From assembly GCA_947631185.1 (NCBI GenBank), contig CANRKJ010000002.1:1-64000 (forward strand): 64,000 nt of DNA, written 5' to 3'. A program made the translations under genes and the position numbers. The DNA is from an uncultured Clostridia bacterium (GTDB taxonomy: Bacteria; Bacillota; Clostridia; TANB77; CAG-508). Below, in pieces: positions 48,486 to 57,667 of this stretch. Under the pieces are notes generated by a model. It was not told the origin of the DNA and did not search any database. It saw only the letters and a list, made by a program, of their open reading frames with translations. Position 1 is the stretch's first letter. Each line of letters starts with the position of its first letter.

Positions 48486-48977
48486 ATGAAAAATAAAAAA
48501 ATTATTATAATTGGTGTAATAATAATTGTAATATTGTTGATGGCAGTAGCATATTCAGCACTGGCTACTCAATTATCATTAAATGGAACAGCTGAAATTG
48601 TAAGTGAATGGAATGTCAAAATAACTAGTGTTACAGCTCAATATGTTAGTGAAGGCTGTGAAGCAGGAGAACCACAATTTACAAATACAACTGCAACATT
48701 TAATGCAGAATTGGTAAAACCAGGAGATTATATTACCTATTTTATACAGATTGAAAATCAAGGAACTTTAGATGCTACTTTGAAAAATATAACATTTCAA
48801 GAAGATCAAAATGGTTCACCAGCAATTATTTATGTTACCACAGAGCCAGATACTTCATTAAAAGCTGGAGCAAAAACTGGTTTCTTAGTTAAAGTAGAGT
48901 TTGATGAGAACACAACAGAAATGCCGGCTGTAAAAAATAAGACTATTACAGGAATTATAGAATATGTACAAAATTAA
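48486..48977 (+). CDS. Camelysin/TasA-like secreted protein
   Basis: 163 residues. The N-terminal signal (KKIIIIGVIIIVILLMAVAYSALATQLSLNGTAEI) is the type processed by SipW: hydrophobic core, then AYSALAT and a mature start with 'LNGTAEI'. The body is beta-rich with a CalY/TasA-like 'VKPGDYITYFIQIENQGTLDA' strand pair. TasA proteins form biofilm fibres; that role is inferred. The likely processing enzyme is encoded next. Confidence 0.7.
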   Translation: MKNKKIIIIGVIIIVILLMAVAYSALATQLSLNGTAEIVSEWNVKITSVTAQYVSEGCEAGEPQFTNTTATFNAELVKPGDYITYFIQIENQGTLDATLKNITFQEDQNGSPAIIYVTTEPDTSLKAGAKTGFLVKVEFDENTTEMPAVKNKTITGIIEYVQN

Positions 48978-49038
48978 TATAGATAGTAAGTAAATTTTTC
49001 TTAATTTTATAAAGTATATTTAAAATAAGGTGAAAAAA

Positions 49039-49275
49039 GTGAAATATATAAAAAATAAAGAGTTATTAATTATAATGATTATTATTTTGTATTTGTTTTT
49101 TACAATATATTTAATTGTGAAAAATGAAATTTTTTGCATTAATATACTAAGTCCTGTATTTTGGTTATTTATTTTTTCTTTTATAATTTGGAAGATGAAG
49201 AATTGTTATATAAGATATAATATAAAAAAAATATTATATATTTATATGCTAATTATTTCATGTATATATTTTTAA
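49039..49275 (+). pseudogene. N-terminal part of the signal peptidase gene, cut by in-frame TAA
   Basis: 78 residues, two or three membrane helices, GTG start 49039 after AATAAGG (an in-frame GTG at 49030 overlaps that site). The TAA at 49273-49275 is in the same reading frame as the downstream signal peptidase (49288 is 4 codons further). The peptide IYF-stop-FYFY-MGFIFGFYKSPY reads as a continuous helix, so one gene seems interrupted by a single nonsense codon. Confidence 0.55.
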
Positions 49276-49287
49276 TTTTATTTTTAT

Positions 49288-50214
49288 ATGGGATTTATTT
49301 TTGGATTTTATAAGAGCCCATATAATCATGAAATATTAGCTATTTTAAAAAATATTGTAATACAGGTTTTTCCTATTTTTGGTATTGAATTTTCAAGATG
49401 GTTTATTGTAAATAGAAATAAAAAAAATAAATCAATGATATTAATAGTAGTAATATTATTTATATTAGTAGAAATTAACTATAGTGTATTATTTAATTTG
49501 TTCTCAAATAAAGAAAATCTTTTTAAATATGTTTGTGGTACTATTTTTCCTTTAATTGCTCAAAGTATTTTATATACGTATTTATCATTAAAAGGAAATT
49601 ATTTTTTACCTTTAATATATAAAACATTAAATAAATTAGTAATTTTATTATTACCAATTTTACCAAATTTAAATTGGTTTATTACTGGTTCAATAGGAAT
49701 TTTATCATCTGTAATAATTTATATATTATTTCAATATAAATTTTTTAAAGAAAGAAAAGATAAAAAAAGAGATAGAAAACAGTTTGTAGAAATAATTAGT
49801 TATTCTGCAACTATTGTATTATCTGTAACTTTGGTATCTTTTATGTTAGGAATATTTAAATATCAACCTATAACTATACTTTCTAATAGTATGGTTCCTT
49901 GTTTCGAACGTGGTGATATTGTTATTTACAAAAAACTTAAAACAGATGAATTAAATAAAATTTCAAAAAATTCTATTATTATTTATCATATAGGTAATCA
50001 AAATATTGCTCATCGAGTGATTAATATAATAGAAGATAATCAAGCTGTATTATATCAAACTAAAGGCGATAACAATAATTTGGCAGATAGAAATTTAGTT
50101 AAAATAGATCAGATTGAAGGAGTATTTATTTTTCATATTAAATATATAGGGTTTCCTACTGTTTGGTTATATGAGTATTTGAACAATGAAGATAATAACA
50201 TTCAAAAAAATTAA
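49288..50214 (+). CDS. sipW: SipW-type signal peptidase I (possibly truncated at its N-terminus)
   Basis: 308 residues from ATG 49288, which has no ribosome binding site. An N-terminal multi-helix region (about 1-190) precedes the S26B peptidase domain. That domain has catalytic Ser in SNSMVPCFERGDIVI (about 206) and His in NIAHRVI, where bacterial type I enzymes have Lys. This SipW/archaeal-like Ser-His type processes camelysin/TasA precursors such as the upstream gene. Either the in-frame TAA at 49273 is read through, translation reinitiates, or the gene is damaged. Confidence 0.8.
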   Translation: MGFIFGFYKSPYNHEILAILKNIVIQVFPIFGIEFSRWFIVNRNKKNKSMILIVVILFILVEINYSVLFNLFSNKENLFKYVCGTIFPLIAQSILYTYLSLKGNYFLPLIYKTLNKLVILLLPILPNLNWFITGSIGILSSVIIYILFQYKFFKERKDKKRDRKQFVEIISYSATIVLSVTLVSFMLGIFKYQPITILSNSMVPCFERGDIVIYKKLKTDELNKISKNSIIIYHIGNQNIAHRVINIIEDNQAVLYQTKGDNNNLADRNLVKIDQIEGVFIFHIKYIGFPTVWLYEYLNNEDNNIQKN

Positions 50215-50230
50215 AATGGAGGAGATTATT

Positions 50231-51295
50231 ATGAAAAATAAAAAAAGATATATAAACAAGAGAAAAGGTAAAATGCAGAGGGATTATATAGTTATTATAT
50301 TTATGATTTTGATTGGCCTTTTTTTTATAGTATTTGGGTTGGAAGAAGAATATAATATAAAACCCATTTACAGTTATACAGCACAAAAAAACAGTTATTA
50401 TGAAGTTTTATTAAAACCAAATAATTTTTATGAAAAATCACTACTTCCTTCTGGCAGTTATTATGCTTCAAAATCAATTGATTTTTATAAAATAATGTTT
50501 AAATATGATTTCGTTGGAAACCAGAAAACTGATTTAATATATGATTATAATATTACAGCTAGTTTAGTTGGAAAAGTGAGAACAGACGATAATGAAGAAA
50601 AAGAAATTTGGACTAGAGATTTTAATTTATTTGAGAAAAATAATAATCAAGTTTATGATAATAAATTTTCTATTAATGAAGAAGTTAGTGTTGATTATGA
50701 ATATTATAATAATTTAGCACGTTCTTATGAAGATACTTATGGAATTTCGATAGATTCTGTTCTTAAAGTTCGTTTAAATATTTATAACAAAACTAATATT
50801 TTAAATTCTAATAGTAACCAGGAAAAAAACGAAGACTTTATCGAACTAGATATACCACTAACAAACACAATAACACAAGTAAAAGAAAATTATGAAAAGA
50901 ATATTTTAAAAAATATTTTTTCAAAAGATGAAAAAAATATAAATTACAGAATTATTTATTATATAATTGGTGGATTATTTATTTTTGGAAGTATACAAAT
51001 AATGATATTAAAAATTAAGAATAATCATAAAACACCAGAAGAAAAATATATTCGAAATATGAAACATATTTTAAAAAATTATGGTGATTTAATTGTAACA
51101 GTTACCAATAAACCAAATTATAAAAATTTAGAAATAATGAATATAGAATTTTTAAATGATTTAATTAATGTAGCAGAACAAAATCAAAGTAATATTATAC
51201 TTTATGAATCGAATGAAAGTGAAGAGAGCAATTTATATGTTTTTGCTGGTGGATATGTATATATTTATATTGTAACATCAAATGAATTAAAATAA
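50231..51295 (+). CDS. DUF5305-type membrane protein
   Basis: 354 residues. Two membrane helices (about 18-38 and 245-265) flank an extracellular beta-rich region (SYTAQKNSYYEVLLKPNNFY...). This is the DUF5305 pattern, often found beside SipW signal peptidases. ATG 50231 follows GGAGGAG. Function unknown; probably part of the same secretion cluster. Confidence 0.75.
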   Translation: MKNKKRYINKRKGKMQRDYIVIIFMILIGLFFIVFGLEEEYNIKPIYSYTAQKNSYYEVLLKPNNFYEKSLLPSGSYYASKSIDFYKIMFKYDFVGNQKTDLIYDYNITASLVGKVRTDDNEEKEIWTRDFNLFEKNNNQVYDNKFSINEEVSVDYEYYNNLARSYEDTYGISIDSVLKVRLNIYNKTNILNSNSNQEKNEDFIELDIPLTNTITQVKENYEKNILKNIFSKDEKNINYRIIYYIIGGLFIFGSIQIMILKIKNNHKTPEEKYIRNMKHILKNYGDLIVTVTNKPNYKNLEIMNIEFLNDLINVAEQNQSNIILYESNESEESNLYVFAGGYVYIYIVTSNELK

Positions 51296-51335
51296 ACAGA
51301 GAAATGTTTTTTTACATTTCTCTGTTTATTTTATT
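51291..51335 (+). terminator. Terminator after the DUF5305 gene
   Basis: AATAAACAGAGAAATGT pairs perfectly with ACATTTCTCTGTTTATT, then TTAT. It includes the stop codon at 51293-51295. Confidence 0.88.
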
Positions 51336-51470
51336 GTTAAAAGTGGAAATGGTAAAATTATTTTATTTAGTGTGTTGTAATATATATTTATAAATGATAA
51401 AATAATAAATATATAAAAATAAAAGTAAATTTTGTAATAGTATAGTAATATAATTAAAGAAGGATATATA

Positions 51471-51950
51471 ATGGAAGAATATAAAAAGTTTATAGAAATA
51501 TTTTTTAAAGATGCAGATCCAACAATTTTGAATCAAGCATTTGAATTTTCTATAATAGTGATTATTATAATTTATAGTGTTATAGGAGTTATTATATTAA
51601 TTTCTTTATGGAAGATTTTTAAAAAAGCAGGGGAGAAACCATGGAAATCATTAATCCCAATATATAACTACATAATATTATATAAAATCTCATCAATATC
51701 TCCATTATATTTATTAGTTATATTTTTATTGTTTGTTCCAAAAATAAGTTTAATTGGATATATTTTATGGAATATAGTAGATGCTACACAAAAAGCTTTA
51801 TTAGTAAAAAAATTTAATAAGTCAATTTGGTTTATTGTTGGAATTATTTTGTTGGATTTTGTTTTTTATCCAATATTAGCTTTTGGAGATTCAGAGTACC
51901 AAAAAAGTAATGGTGAAAAAATAGAAGGTGAGGATATTGTTAACAAATAA
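51471..51950 (+). CDS. DUF5684-type small membrane protein
   Basis: 159 residues, about four membrane helices. LWKIFKKAGEKPWKSLIPIYNYIILYKI is the DUF5684 signature, commonly next to signal peptidases in Clostridia. Overlaps the start of the following VanZ gene. Function unknown. Confidence 0.75.
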   Translation: MEEYKKFIEIFFKDADPTILNQAFEFSIIVIIIIYSVIGVIILISLWKIFKKAGEKPWKSLIPIYNYIILYKISSISPLYLLVIFLLFVPKISLIGYILWNIVDATQKALLVKKFNKSIWFIVGIILLDFVFYPILAFGDSEYQKSNGEKIEGEDIVNK

Positions 51951-52482
51951 AAAATTTAAAATAATTATATTATTAGTAATATCATTAATATGGATGTTAT
52001 TTATATTTAAATTATCAGATATGAATATGATAAATTCGAATGGAAAAAGTGTAAAAATTATAAGTATATTTATAGAAGATGCTTTGGATATAACAAATGA
52101 ATATGGAATAACCAGTTCTTATCCTACAAACCAAAAATTAGAAAGAGCATCAAATTTAATAAATCAACCACTTAGAAAAGTAATGCATGCATCTGTTTAT
52201 TTTATTTTAGCATTTATAATTATTACTGCTATGGATATAAAGTTTGAACATAAGAAATATATTATATCAATTATTATTACTATTGCAATATGTTTTTTAT
52301 TTGCATTAACAGATGAATTTCACCAAACGTTTGTCAGTGGTAGAACAGGTCGAATAATGGATGTTTTTATAGATACAACAGGTAGTATTTTAGGAACATT
52401 ATTTTATACAACATATCATATAATATATAATTTAGGGTATAAAAGGGCAATAAAAGATAATGATTTAAAAGAGCGACTATAA
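51937..52482 (+). CDS. VanZ-family membrane protein
   Basis: 181 residues. MHASVYFILAFIIITAMD and ALTDEFHQTFVSGRTGRIMDVFIDTTGSILGT (about 125-155) are the VanZ-like core. Four membrane helices. TTG 51937 is preferred, placed just after AAGGTGAGG; GTG 51928 lies inside that site. Overlaps the DUF5684 gene by 14 nt. VanZ itself gives low-level teicoplanin resistance, but the wider family function is unclear. Confidence 0.85.
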   Translation: MLTNKKFKIIILLVISLIWMLFIFKLSDMNMINSNGKSVKIISIFIEDALDITNEYGITSSYPTNQKLERASNLINQPLRKVMHASVYFILAFIIITAMDIKFEHKKYIISIIITIAICFLFALTDEFHQTFVSGRTGRIMDVFIDTTGSILGTLFYTTYHIIYNLGYKRAIKDNDLKERL

Positions 52483-52496
52483 TTAAGTCGCTTTAA
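52472..52496 (+). terminator. Terminator overlapping the VanZ stop codon
   Basis: AGCGACT (52472-52478) pairs with AGTCGCT (52486-52492), then TTA. Confidence 0.6.
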
Positions 52497-52635
52497 TAGT
52501 ACATGAGATTTAGAAATAAAATTAATTTATCTTAATATAATTATAATATAGATTTGATAAAAAACAATTTTAATGTTATAATTCAAACAGTAATTACAAA
52601 GACTAAATAAATTATAAATCAGAAGGGAAATGATT

Positions 52636-52824
52636 ATGGATGAAAATGGAAATTATTCAGTCGCTCTAAATATAGTAGATATGAAGATTGCAAATTTAAA
52701 TATGAAAATTTTAGAAAAATCTACTCCAGAATTAGAGAAAGAATTGGATAAATATTTAAAAATAAAAAAAGAAATTTATAAAGGGAATACATTGATAATG
52801 AAACAAATTATTAATGGTAAATAA
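52636..52824 (+). CDS. Small protein upstream of zeta-toxin-like gene (possible antitoxin)
   Basis: 62 residues, alpha-helical: MKIANLNMKILEKSTPELEKELDKYLKIKKEIYKGN. It precedes the zeta-like kinase by 6 nt. ATG 52636 has good spacing from AGAAGGGA; ATG 52630 is too close. Pairing with a zeta kinase suggests an epsilon-like antitoxin role, inferred from position only. Confidence 0.55.
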   Translation: MDENGNYSVALNIVDMKIANLNMKILEKSTPELEKELDKYLKIKKEIYKGNTLIMKQIINGK

Positions 52825-52830
52825 AAATAA

Positions 52831-53991
52831 ATGATTGATTTAAAAGAAAAATTAAAAAAAATAATTGAACAGGAAACTGAAAGAAAGCATTTTTGCGTTA
52901 TAGGCTCAAATGGTATGTTAGAAAAAAGTGTAGAACTTATAAATAAGCTTTTTGAAAACTATGAAAAGGTAAATGATTTAAAACAGGATTTCAGTAATTT
53001 ACCTAAACAAGGAGAGCTAATTTTATTAGTTGCACCTACAGGAGCAGGCAAAGATAGTGTTGTAATAAGATTAAATTCTAAAAATCTTGAAAAGAATTAT
53101 ATAGAATTAAATATAGATATGTTTAGACATTATTTTCCTATATTTATTCCAGATTCAGATGAGCTTACAGATATAACTTTTGCTAAAAAAACTAATGAAT
53201 TTTCTTATGAAATATATATTACTATTCAAGAAATCATATTACAAGAATTTCCTGGAACAAATGTAATAATTACTGGTACTTTAAGAGAAAATGATTGGAT
53301 TGAAGAATCAATAAAAAAATACAAGCAAAACAAAAATACTAATTATAAAGTTAAAATATTATCTTTAGCTGTTCCTGAAAATGAAAGTGAAATGTCATCT
53401 ATTAAAAGATATATATCAATTGTAGATGATCAACTAAATAATAATCCAGAATTTATTCCAGGTACTGCTAGATATACTTCAAAAAAATATCATGATGAAA
53501 CTTATGAAAGATTTCCAGACAATCTTTTATATTTTGAGAAAAAATTTAAAGAAACTCCTGGTAAACTTATTGATGCAATTGAAGTATATAGAAGGAGCAA
53601 AATAATAAATGATTATGAAGAAAATACTCTAGTTTATTCTTCAGAAAGAGATAATAATAAAACTGCAGTTATGGCAGTAAATGAGTTGAGAGAAAAAAAA
53701 GCTGAATATAATATAGATGAAATAGAAATGTTACTAGATGTAACTATAAAAAATTCAAGTTACTTAATATCTCAAGATACTTATAGTGAAATAATATTAG
53801 CTTTTTTAAGATATGTTGCAAAAGCTTGTGAAAAAAACAAAAATGTTTTAATCAAAAATAAATCTGTAATAACAAAATTATTATATACAATTGATTCAAC
53901 TTCAAAGTATTTAAAGATAGATCAAAGTCTTGAGGAAATAATATCAAATTTAGCTGAGTCTATAGGATATACCAGAAATATTATAAAATAA
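52831..53991 (+). CDS. Zeta-toxin-like kinase
   Basis: 386 residues. Residues about 60-250 form a P-loop kinase: LLVAPTGAGKDSVVIRL (Walker A about 68-77) and NIDMFRHYFPIF, equivalent to the zeta-toxin substrate motif D-x-x-R. Zeta toxins phosphorylate UDP-GlcNAc and block peptidoglycan synthesis. A C-terminal helical part (about 260-386) is extra. Poor ribosome binding site, so translation is probably coupled to the small gene upstream. Confidence 0.7.
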   Translation: MIDLKEKLKKIIEQETERKHFCVIGSNGMLEKSVELINKLFENYEKVNDLKQDFSNLPKQGELILLVAPTGAGKDSVVIRLNSKNLEKNYIELNIDMFRHYFPIFIPDSDELTDITFAKKTNEFSYEIYITIQEIILQEFPGTNVIITGTLRENDWIEESIKKYKQNKNTNYKVKILSLAVPENESEMSSIKRYISIVDDQLNNNPEFIPGTARYTSKKYHDETYERFPDNLLYFEKKFKETPGKLIDAIEVYRRSKIINDYEENTLVYSSERDNNKTAVMAVNELREKKAEYNIDEIEMLLDVTIKNSSYLISQDTYSEIILAFLRYVAKACEKNKNVLIKNKSVITKLLYTIDSTSKYLKIDQSLEEIISNLAESIGYTRNIIK

Positions 53992-54029
53992 TCTTTCTGG
54001 TTTTTGTATAACTAAAAAGAGGTATTTTA

Positions 54030-54590
54030 ATGAAAGAAAAATTTTTAATTTTTGAGGATGAAAAAATTAATTTTAAAAAAACTATAAATATTTTGTTATT
54101 AGTGATGGTATTTAGTGGATTTTTTGGTTTTCTTTATGAAACTATTTTTTACAGAATTGATTTAGGATATTTTGTAAAAAGAGGTTCTACTTTTGGACCA
54201 TGGATACCAATATATGCAGTTGGGGGATTATTGATTGTAAGTTTATCATATAGATTTCGAAATAACCCTTTTAAAGTCTTTTTAATAAATTGTGTTATTA
54301 CAGGAGTTTTAGAATATTTTGTTGGATACATTTTATACAAATTTTTAAATTTACGTTTATGGGATTATAATACAGAAATATGGAATTTTGGTAATATAAA
54401 TGGTTATATATGCTTTCGTTCAATTGCTTTTTTTGGAATTTCTAGTTTAATTTTAATTTATGGTTTGGTACCAATTTTAAAAAAAATATCTGGCAGTATA
54501 TCAGAGAAAGTTATGAGTATTATTTCGAATTCTTTATTTGGATTATTTGCATTAGATATTATTATATATATCATTTACAGCATTTTATAA
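54030..54590 (+). CDS. CmpB-like membrane protein (putative ABC transporter type IV, PF06541)
   Basis: 186 residues with five or six membrane helices. GFFGFLYETIFYRIDLGYFVKRGSTFGPWIPIYAVGG (about 30-67), GVLEYFVGYILYKFLNLRLWDYN and NINGYICFRSIAFFG are the family motifs. Function unknown. AAAGAGG before the start. Confidence 0.85.
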   Translation: MKEKFLIFEDEKINFKKTINILLLVMVFSGFFGFLYETIFYRIDLGYFVKRGSTFGPWIPIYAVGGLLIVSLSYRFRNNPFKVFLINCVITGVLEYFVGYILYKFLNLRLWDYNTEIWNFGNINGYICFRSIAFFGISSLILIYGLVPILKKISGSISEKVMSIISNSLFGLFALDIIIYIIYSIL

Positions 54591-54704
54591 AATAATTTTA
54601 AAATAATACTTGTATTATTTATAAATATATAGTACAATATATCTTATAGTCCGCAATAATATAGATATAATTCCTATTGAAAATATAGAAAGGGGGCCAT
54701 CAAT

Positions 54705-55022
54705 ATGGTCGTAATAGGAAGATATTCGTATGAAGAGATTAAAGATCGGTTGGAGAAGTGTGAAGAGCTAGTATCTGATTTGGTGGTTAGTGGCAAATGC
54801 TATAAAGAATTAATCTACCAAGACAGTATGGGTTCAGAAGAACTCTTATGGCTGAGTCCTCTCGCAGTAATTGGAGTCCATCAACATGCTCAAGATAGTG
54901 AGTTGTATTTTGATTGGTATAACAACAACGTGGAATATTGCGAAAAGGAATTGAAGCACGGTCTGGAAAATATCTCAGATGAGAAGTGGGCATTAGTTGT
55001 TTCTATAAAACGAAATGATTAA
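54705..55022 (+). CDS. Foreign-looking small protein using CGG as arginine
   Basis: 105 residues, no recognised family. Composition is less AT-rich than its neighbours. Codon 15 is CGG (54747-54749) in YEEIKDRLEKCEEL, where Arg fits a charged helix. A +1 reading there would meet TAG after seven codons. Strong site AAAGGGGG upstream; a dedicated terminator follows. It shares these traits with the gene at 46250. Confidence 0.7.
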   Translation: MVVIGRYSYEEIKDRLEKCEELVSDLVVSGKCYKELIYQDSMGSEELLWLSPLAVIGVHQHAQDSELYFDWYNNNVEYCEKELKHGLENISDEKWALVVSIKRND

Positions 55023-55024
55023 TC

Positions 55025-55055
55025 AAAAAAGCGAATTTATGATTCGCTTTTTTTA
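55025..55055 (+). terminator. Terminator after the foreign gene
   Basis: AAAAAAGCGAAT pairs with ATTCGCTTTTTT (55042-55053). Confidence 0.85.
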
Positions 55056-55179
55056 TATAATTTGATATTTAGAAGATAAAAAATTCATAGTAAAAATATT
55101 TGACAAACTGCTTAAAGTAATATAAAATAATTATAATTTAATTTAGCTGTGATTTAAAAAGAAACAAAGTAGAATTTTA

Positions 55180-55362
55180 AATCTATTTATAGAGATGTAT
55201 TGGTTGGTGAAAAATACAAATATTTAAAATTTGAATTACACTTCTTATAATGGCTAACGCTGAAGACTTGCGAAAAGTTATAATGAGGCAATATTCGATT
55301 ATTGTAAATAAAGGTGGTACCACGGTGAGCACACGTCCTTTTGGATGAGTGCTCTATTTGTT
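55180..55362 (+). promoter_or_regulatory. T-box leader, tyrosine-specific
   Basis: The 55056-55385 gap holds a T-box element. GGTTGGTGAAAA (55202-55213) fits the stem I region. GAATTACAC (55233-55241) would present specifier TAC (55237-55239), a Tyr codon. The antiterminator core AAGGTGGTACCACGG lies at 55312-55326, and the terminator stem GAGCAC/GTGCTC at 55327-55354. Uncharged tRNA-Tyr would allow tyrS transcription. Confidence 0.85.
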
Positions 55363-55385
55363 TATATAAAAAGGAGAATGATATT

Positions 55386-56546
55386 ATGGATAAGTTAGAA
55401 CTTATTAAAAGAAAAGCTGTACAGATTTTTTCAGAAGAAGATTTGGAAAAGAAAATTAAAAGTGGAAAAAAATTAGTTATTAAATTGGGAGCAGATCCAA
55501 GTAGACCAGATTTACATATTGGACATAGTGTAGTTTTAAGGGTTTTAAGACAATTTCAAAATATGGGACATGAAGTAGTCTTTATTGTAGGAGATTTTAC
55601 TGCTATGATAGGAGATCCATCTGGAAAAAGTAAAACTAGACCATCACTTACATTTGAACAAACTAAAAAATCTGCAGAAACTTATTTAGAACAAGCAACA
55701 AAAATTTTAGACAAAGATAAAACAAGAATTGCATATAATTCAGAATGGCTTTCAAAAATGACTTTTGAAGATGTAATAAAACTTGCAGGAAAATATACTG
55801 TTGCTAGAATAATGGAAAGAGATGATTTTAAAAATAGATTTGAGAATAATCTTCCATTATCTATGCATGAACTTTTATATCCATTAATGCAAGGATATGA
55901 TTCTGTTGCTTTAAATGCAGATATTGAAATAGGAGGAACAGATCAAACATTTAATTTATTGGTTGGTAGAGAACTTCAAAGAAATTATGATCAAGAGCCA
56001 CAAGTAGTTATGACATTCCCACTTCTTGTAGGTTTAGATGGAAAAGAAAAAATGAGTAAATCATTAGATAATTATATTGGTCTTTCAGAAACTCCATTTA
56101 AAAAATTTGAAAAAAGTATGAAAATACCTGATAATGTATTAAGACAATATTTTGAACTTGCAACAGATTTACCTACAGAAGAAATAGACCAAATAATGAG
56201 TGGAGATATTAGAGATGCTCATGTTAGGTTTGCAAAAGAACTTATAAATATGTATGATGACCCAAAAGATTTTGAGTTAGCTAAAAATAAATATAAAGAA
56301 ATTGCAAGTGGTGAAATACCAGAAGATATTCCAACATGTAGGATATCAGAAAATAAGCTTAATATATGTGAGTTATTAGTTAGAGTTGGATTAGCTAATT
56401 CAAAAGGTGAAGCCAAAAGAATGATTGCTGGTAATGGAGTTAAGATAGATTTGCAAATACAAAAAGAAGTACAAGCAGAAATTGATATTGTTGAAGGAAA
56501 AGTGGTTCAATTTGGAAAAAATAAATTTGTGAAAATAATTAAATAA
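55386..56546 (+). CDS. tyrS: Tyrosine--tRNA ligase
   Basis: Class I synthetase of 386 residues. HIGH-like motif DLHIGHSVVLR (about 43), IGGTDQTFNLLVGREL (about 180) and KEKMSKSLDN (KMSKS, about 222) are intact. The C-terminal S4 RNA-binding domain begins about residue 325 (ICELLVRVGLANSKGEAKRMI). ATG 55386 follows AAGGAGAATG; the earlier in-frame ATG at 55341 is within the T-box terminator. Confidence 0.95.
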   Translation: MDKLELIKRKAVQIFSEEDLEKKIKSGKKLVIKLGADPSRPDLHIGHSVVLRVLRQFQNMGHEVVFIVGDFTAMIGDPSGKSKTRPSLTFEQTKKSAETYLEQATKILDKDKTRIAYNSEWLSKMTFEDVIKLAGKYTVARIMERDDFKNRFENNLPLSMHELLYPLMQGYDSVALNADIEIGGTDQTFNLLVGRELQRNYDQEPQVVMTFPLLVGLDGKEKMSKSLDNYIGLSETPFKKFEKSMKIPDNVLRQYFELATDLPTEEIDQIMSGDIRDAHVRFAKELINMYDDPKDFELAKNKYKEIASGEIPEDIPTCRISENKLNICELLVRVGLANSKGEAKRMIAGNGVKIDLQIQKEVQAEIDIVEGKVVQFGKNKFVKIIK

Positions 56547-56571
56547 TATGATATTAGGAAATTTAATTCAA

Positions 56572-56598
56572 GGGCGCTCAATGAGCGCTCAATTTTTT
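56572..56598 (+). terminator. Terminator after tyrS
   Basis: GGGCGCT...AGCGCTC hairpin with loop CAATG, then AATTTTTT. Related to the repeats at 1-215 and the terminator at 19613. Confidence 0.75.
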
Positions 56599-56654
56599 AC
56601 TTGAGGTTATTTTATAAATATTTTTGAATATAAATTTCTATAAAGGAGAAAGTT

Positions 56655-57578
56655 ATGGATATATATTTTGATGGACATTGTGATACTTTATCTAAAGCTT
56701 TTGATGAAAATAAAGATTTAAAATCTAAAGATTTTGATTTTAATATTTCTAATTTAGATTTAAATATACCGAGAATACAAACTTTAGCCACTTTTGTTAA
56801 TCCAAGGTTTGAAAATGGATTTAAAAGAGCCAAAAATATTATTGATTATTATTATAATATAAATGATGATATAATTTTAATAAAGAATAAAAATAATTTA
56901 AATGATGTTCTAGAAGATAGAAAGATAGGTGTAATATTATCAATTGAAAATGGAAAAGCAATTGAGAACGATTTGAATAATATTGATGTTTTTTTTGATA
57001 AAGGTATAAGAATGATGGGAATTACATGGAATGACGATAATTTTATAGGCTGTGGTTGTTATACAAAAGCTGATAATGGTCTTACAGATTTTGGAATTAA
57101 ATATATAAAAAAATTAGAAGATAAAAATATTATAATTGATGTATCACATTGTTCAGAACAAACTTTTTGGGATACTTATAGGAATACTAATAAAATAATT
57201 GTTGCGACTCATTCTTGTTGTTATGGTATTTGTAGAAATAAAAGAAATTTAAAGGATAAACAAATAAAAGCTATTGCAAGTAGAGGCGGGATAATAGGAA
57301 TTTGTTTTTCAAATATATTTTTAAATGAGTTTGGTAAAGCAGATGTTAAAGATTTAGTTAATCATATTGATTATATTATAAACTTAGTAGGTGAGGACTA
57401 TGTAGGATTGGGCTCTGATTTTGATGGATTAGAAAATGAACATAAACTAAAAGACATTAATAATGTGTCTAAAATTTTATTATTAGAAGATGCTTTAATT
57501 AAAAAAAACTATACAAGAAAAAGAATTAATAAAATAATGGGTCTTAATTGGATTAGAGTATTTAGAAATATTATTTAA
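56655..57578 (+). CDS. Membrane dipeptidase, peptidase family M19
   Basis: 307 residues, zinc dipeptidase. FDGHCDTLSKAF (His/Asp metal ligands, about 5-16), SIENGKAI (Glu), GITWNDDNFIGCG, IIDVSHCSEQTFWD (His) and ATHSCC (His, about 185) cover the binuclear site. GLGSDFDGL near 255 is the usual M19 end motif. Splits dipeptides. Start after AAAGGAGAAAG. Confidence 0.9.
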   Translation: MDIYFDGHCDTLSKAFDENKDLKSKDFDFNISNLDLNIPRIQTLATFVNPRFENGFKRAKNIIDYYYNINDDIILIKNKNNLNDVLEDRKIGVILSIENGKAIENDLNNIDVFFDKGIRMMGITWNDDNFIGCGCYTKADNGLTDFGIKYIKKLEDKNIIIDVSHCSEQTFWDTYRNTNKIIVATHSCCYGICRNKRNLKDKQIKAIASRGGIIGICFSNIFLNEFGKADVKDLVNHIDYIINLVGEDYVGLGSDFDGLENEHKLKDINNVSKILLLEDALIKKNYTRKRINKIMGLNWIRVFRNII

Positions 57579-57667
57579 TTAAATATTTTAACAGTCTGAC
57601 ATAATAAAAAAATAAATATTGTTAAAGCCAATTCAATGTGATAAAATCTATTTCGAGGAGAAATAAA

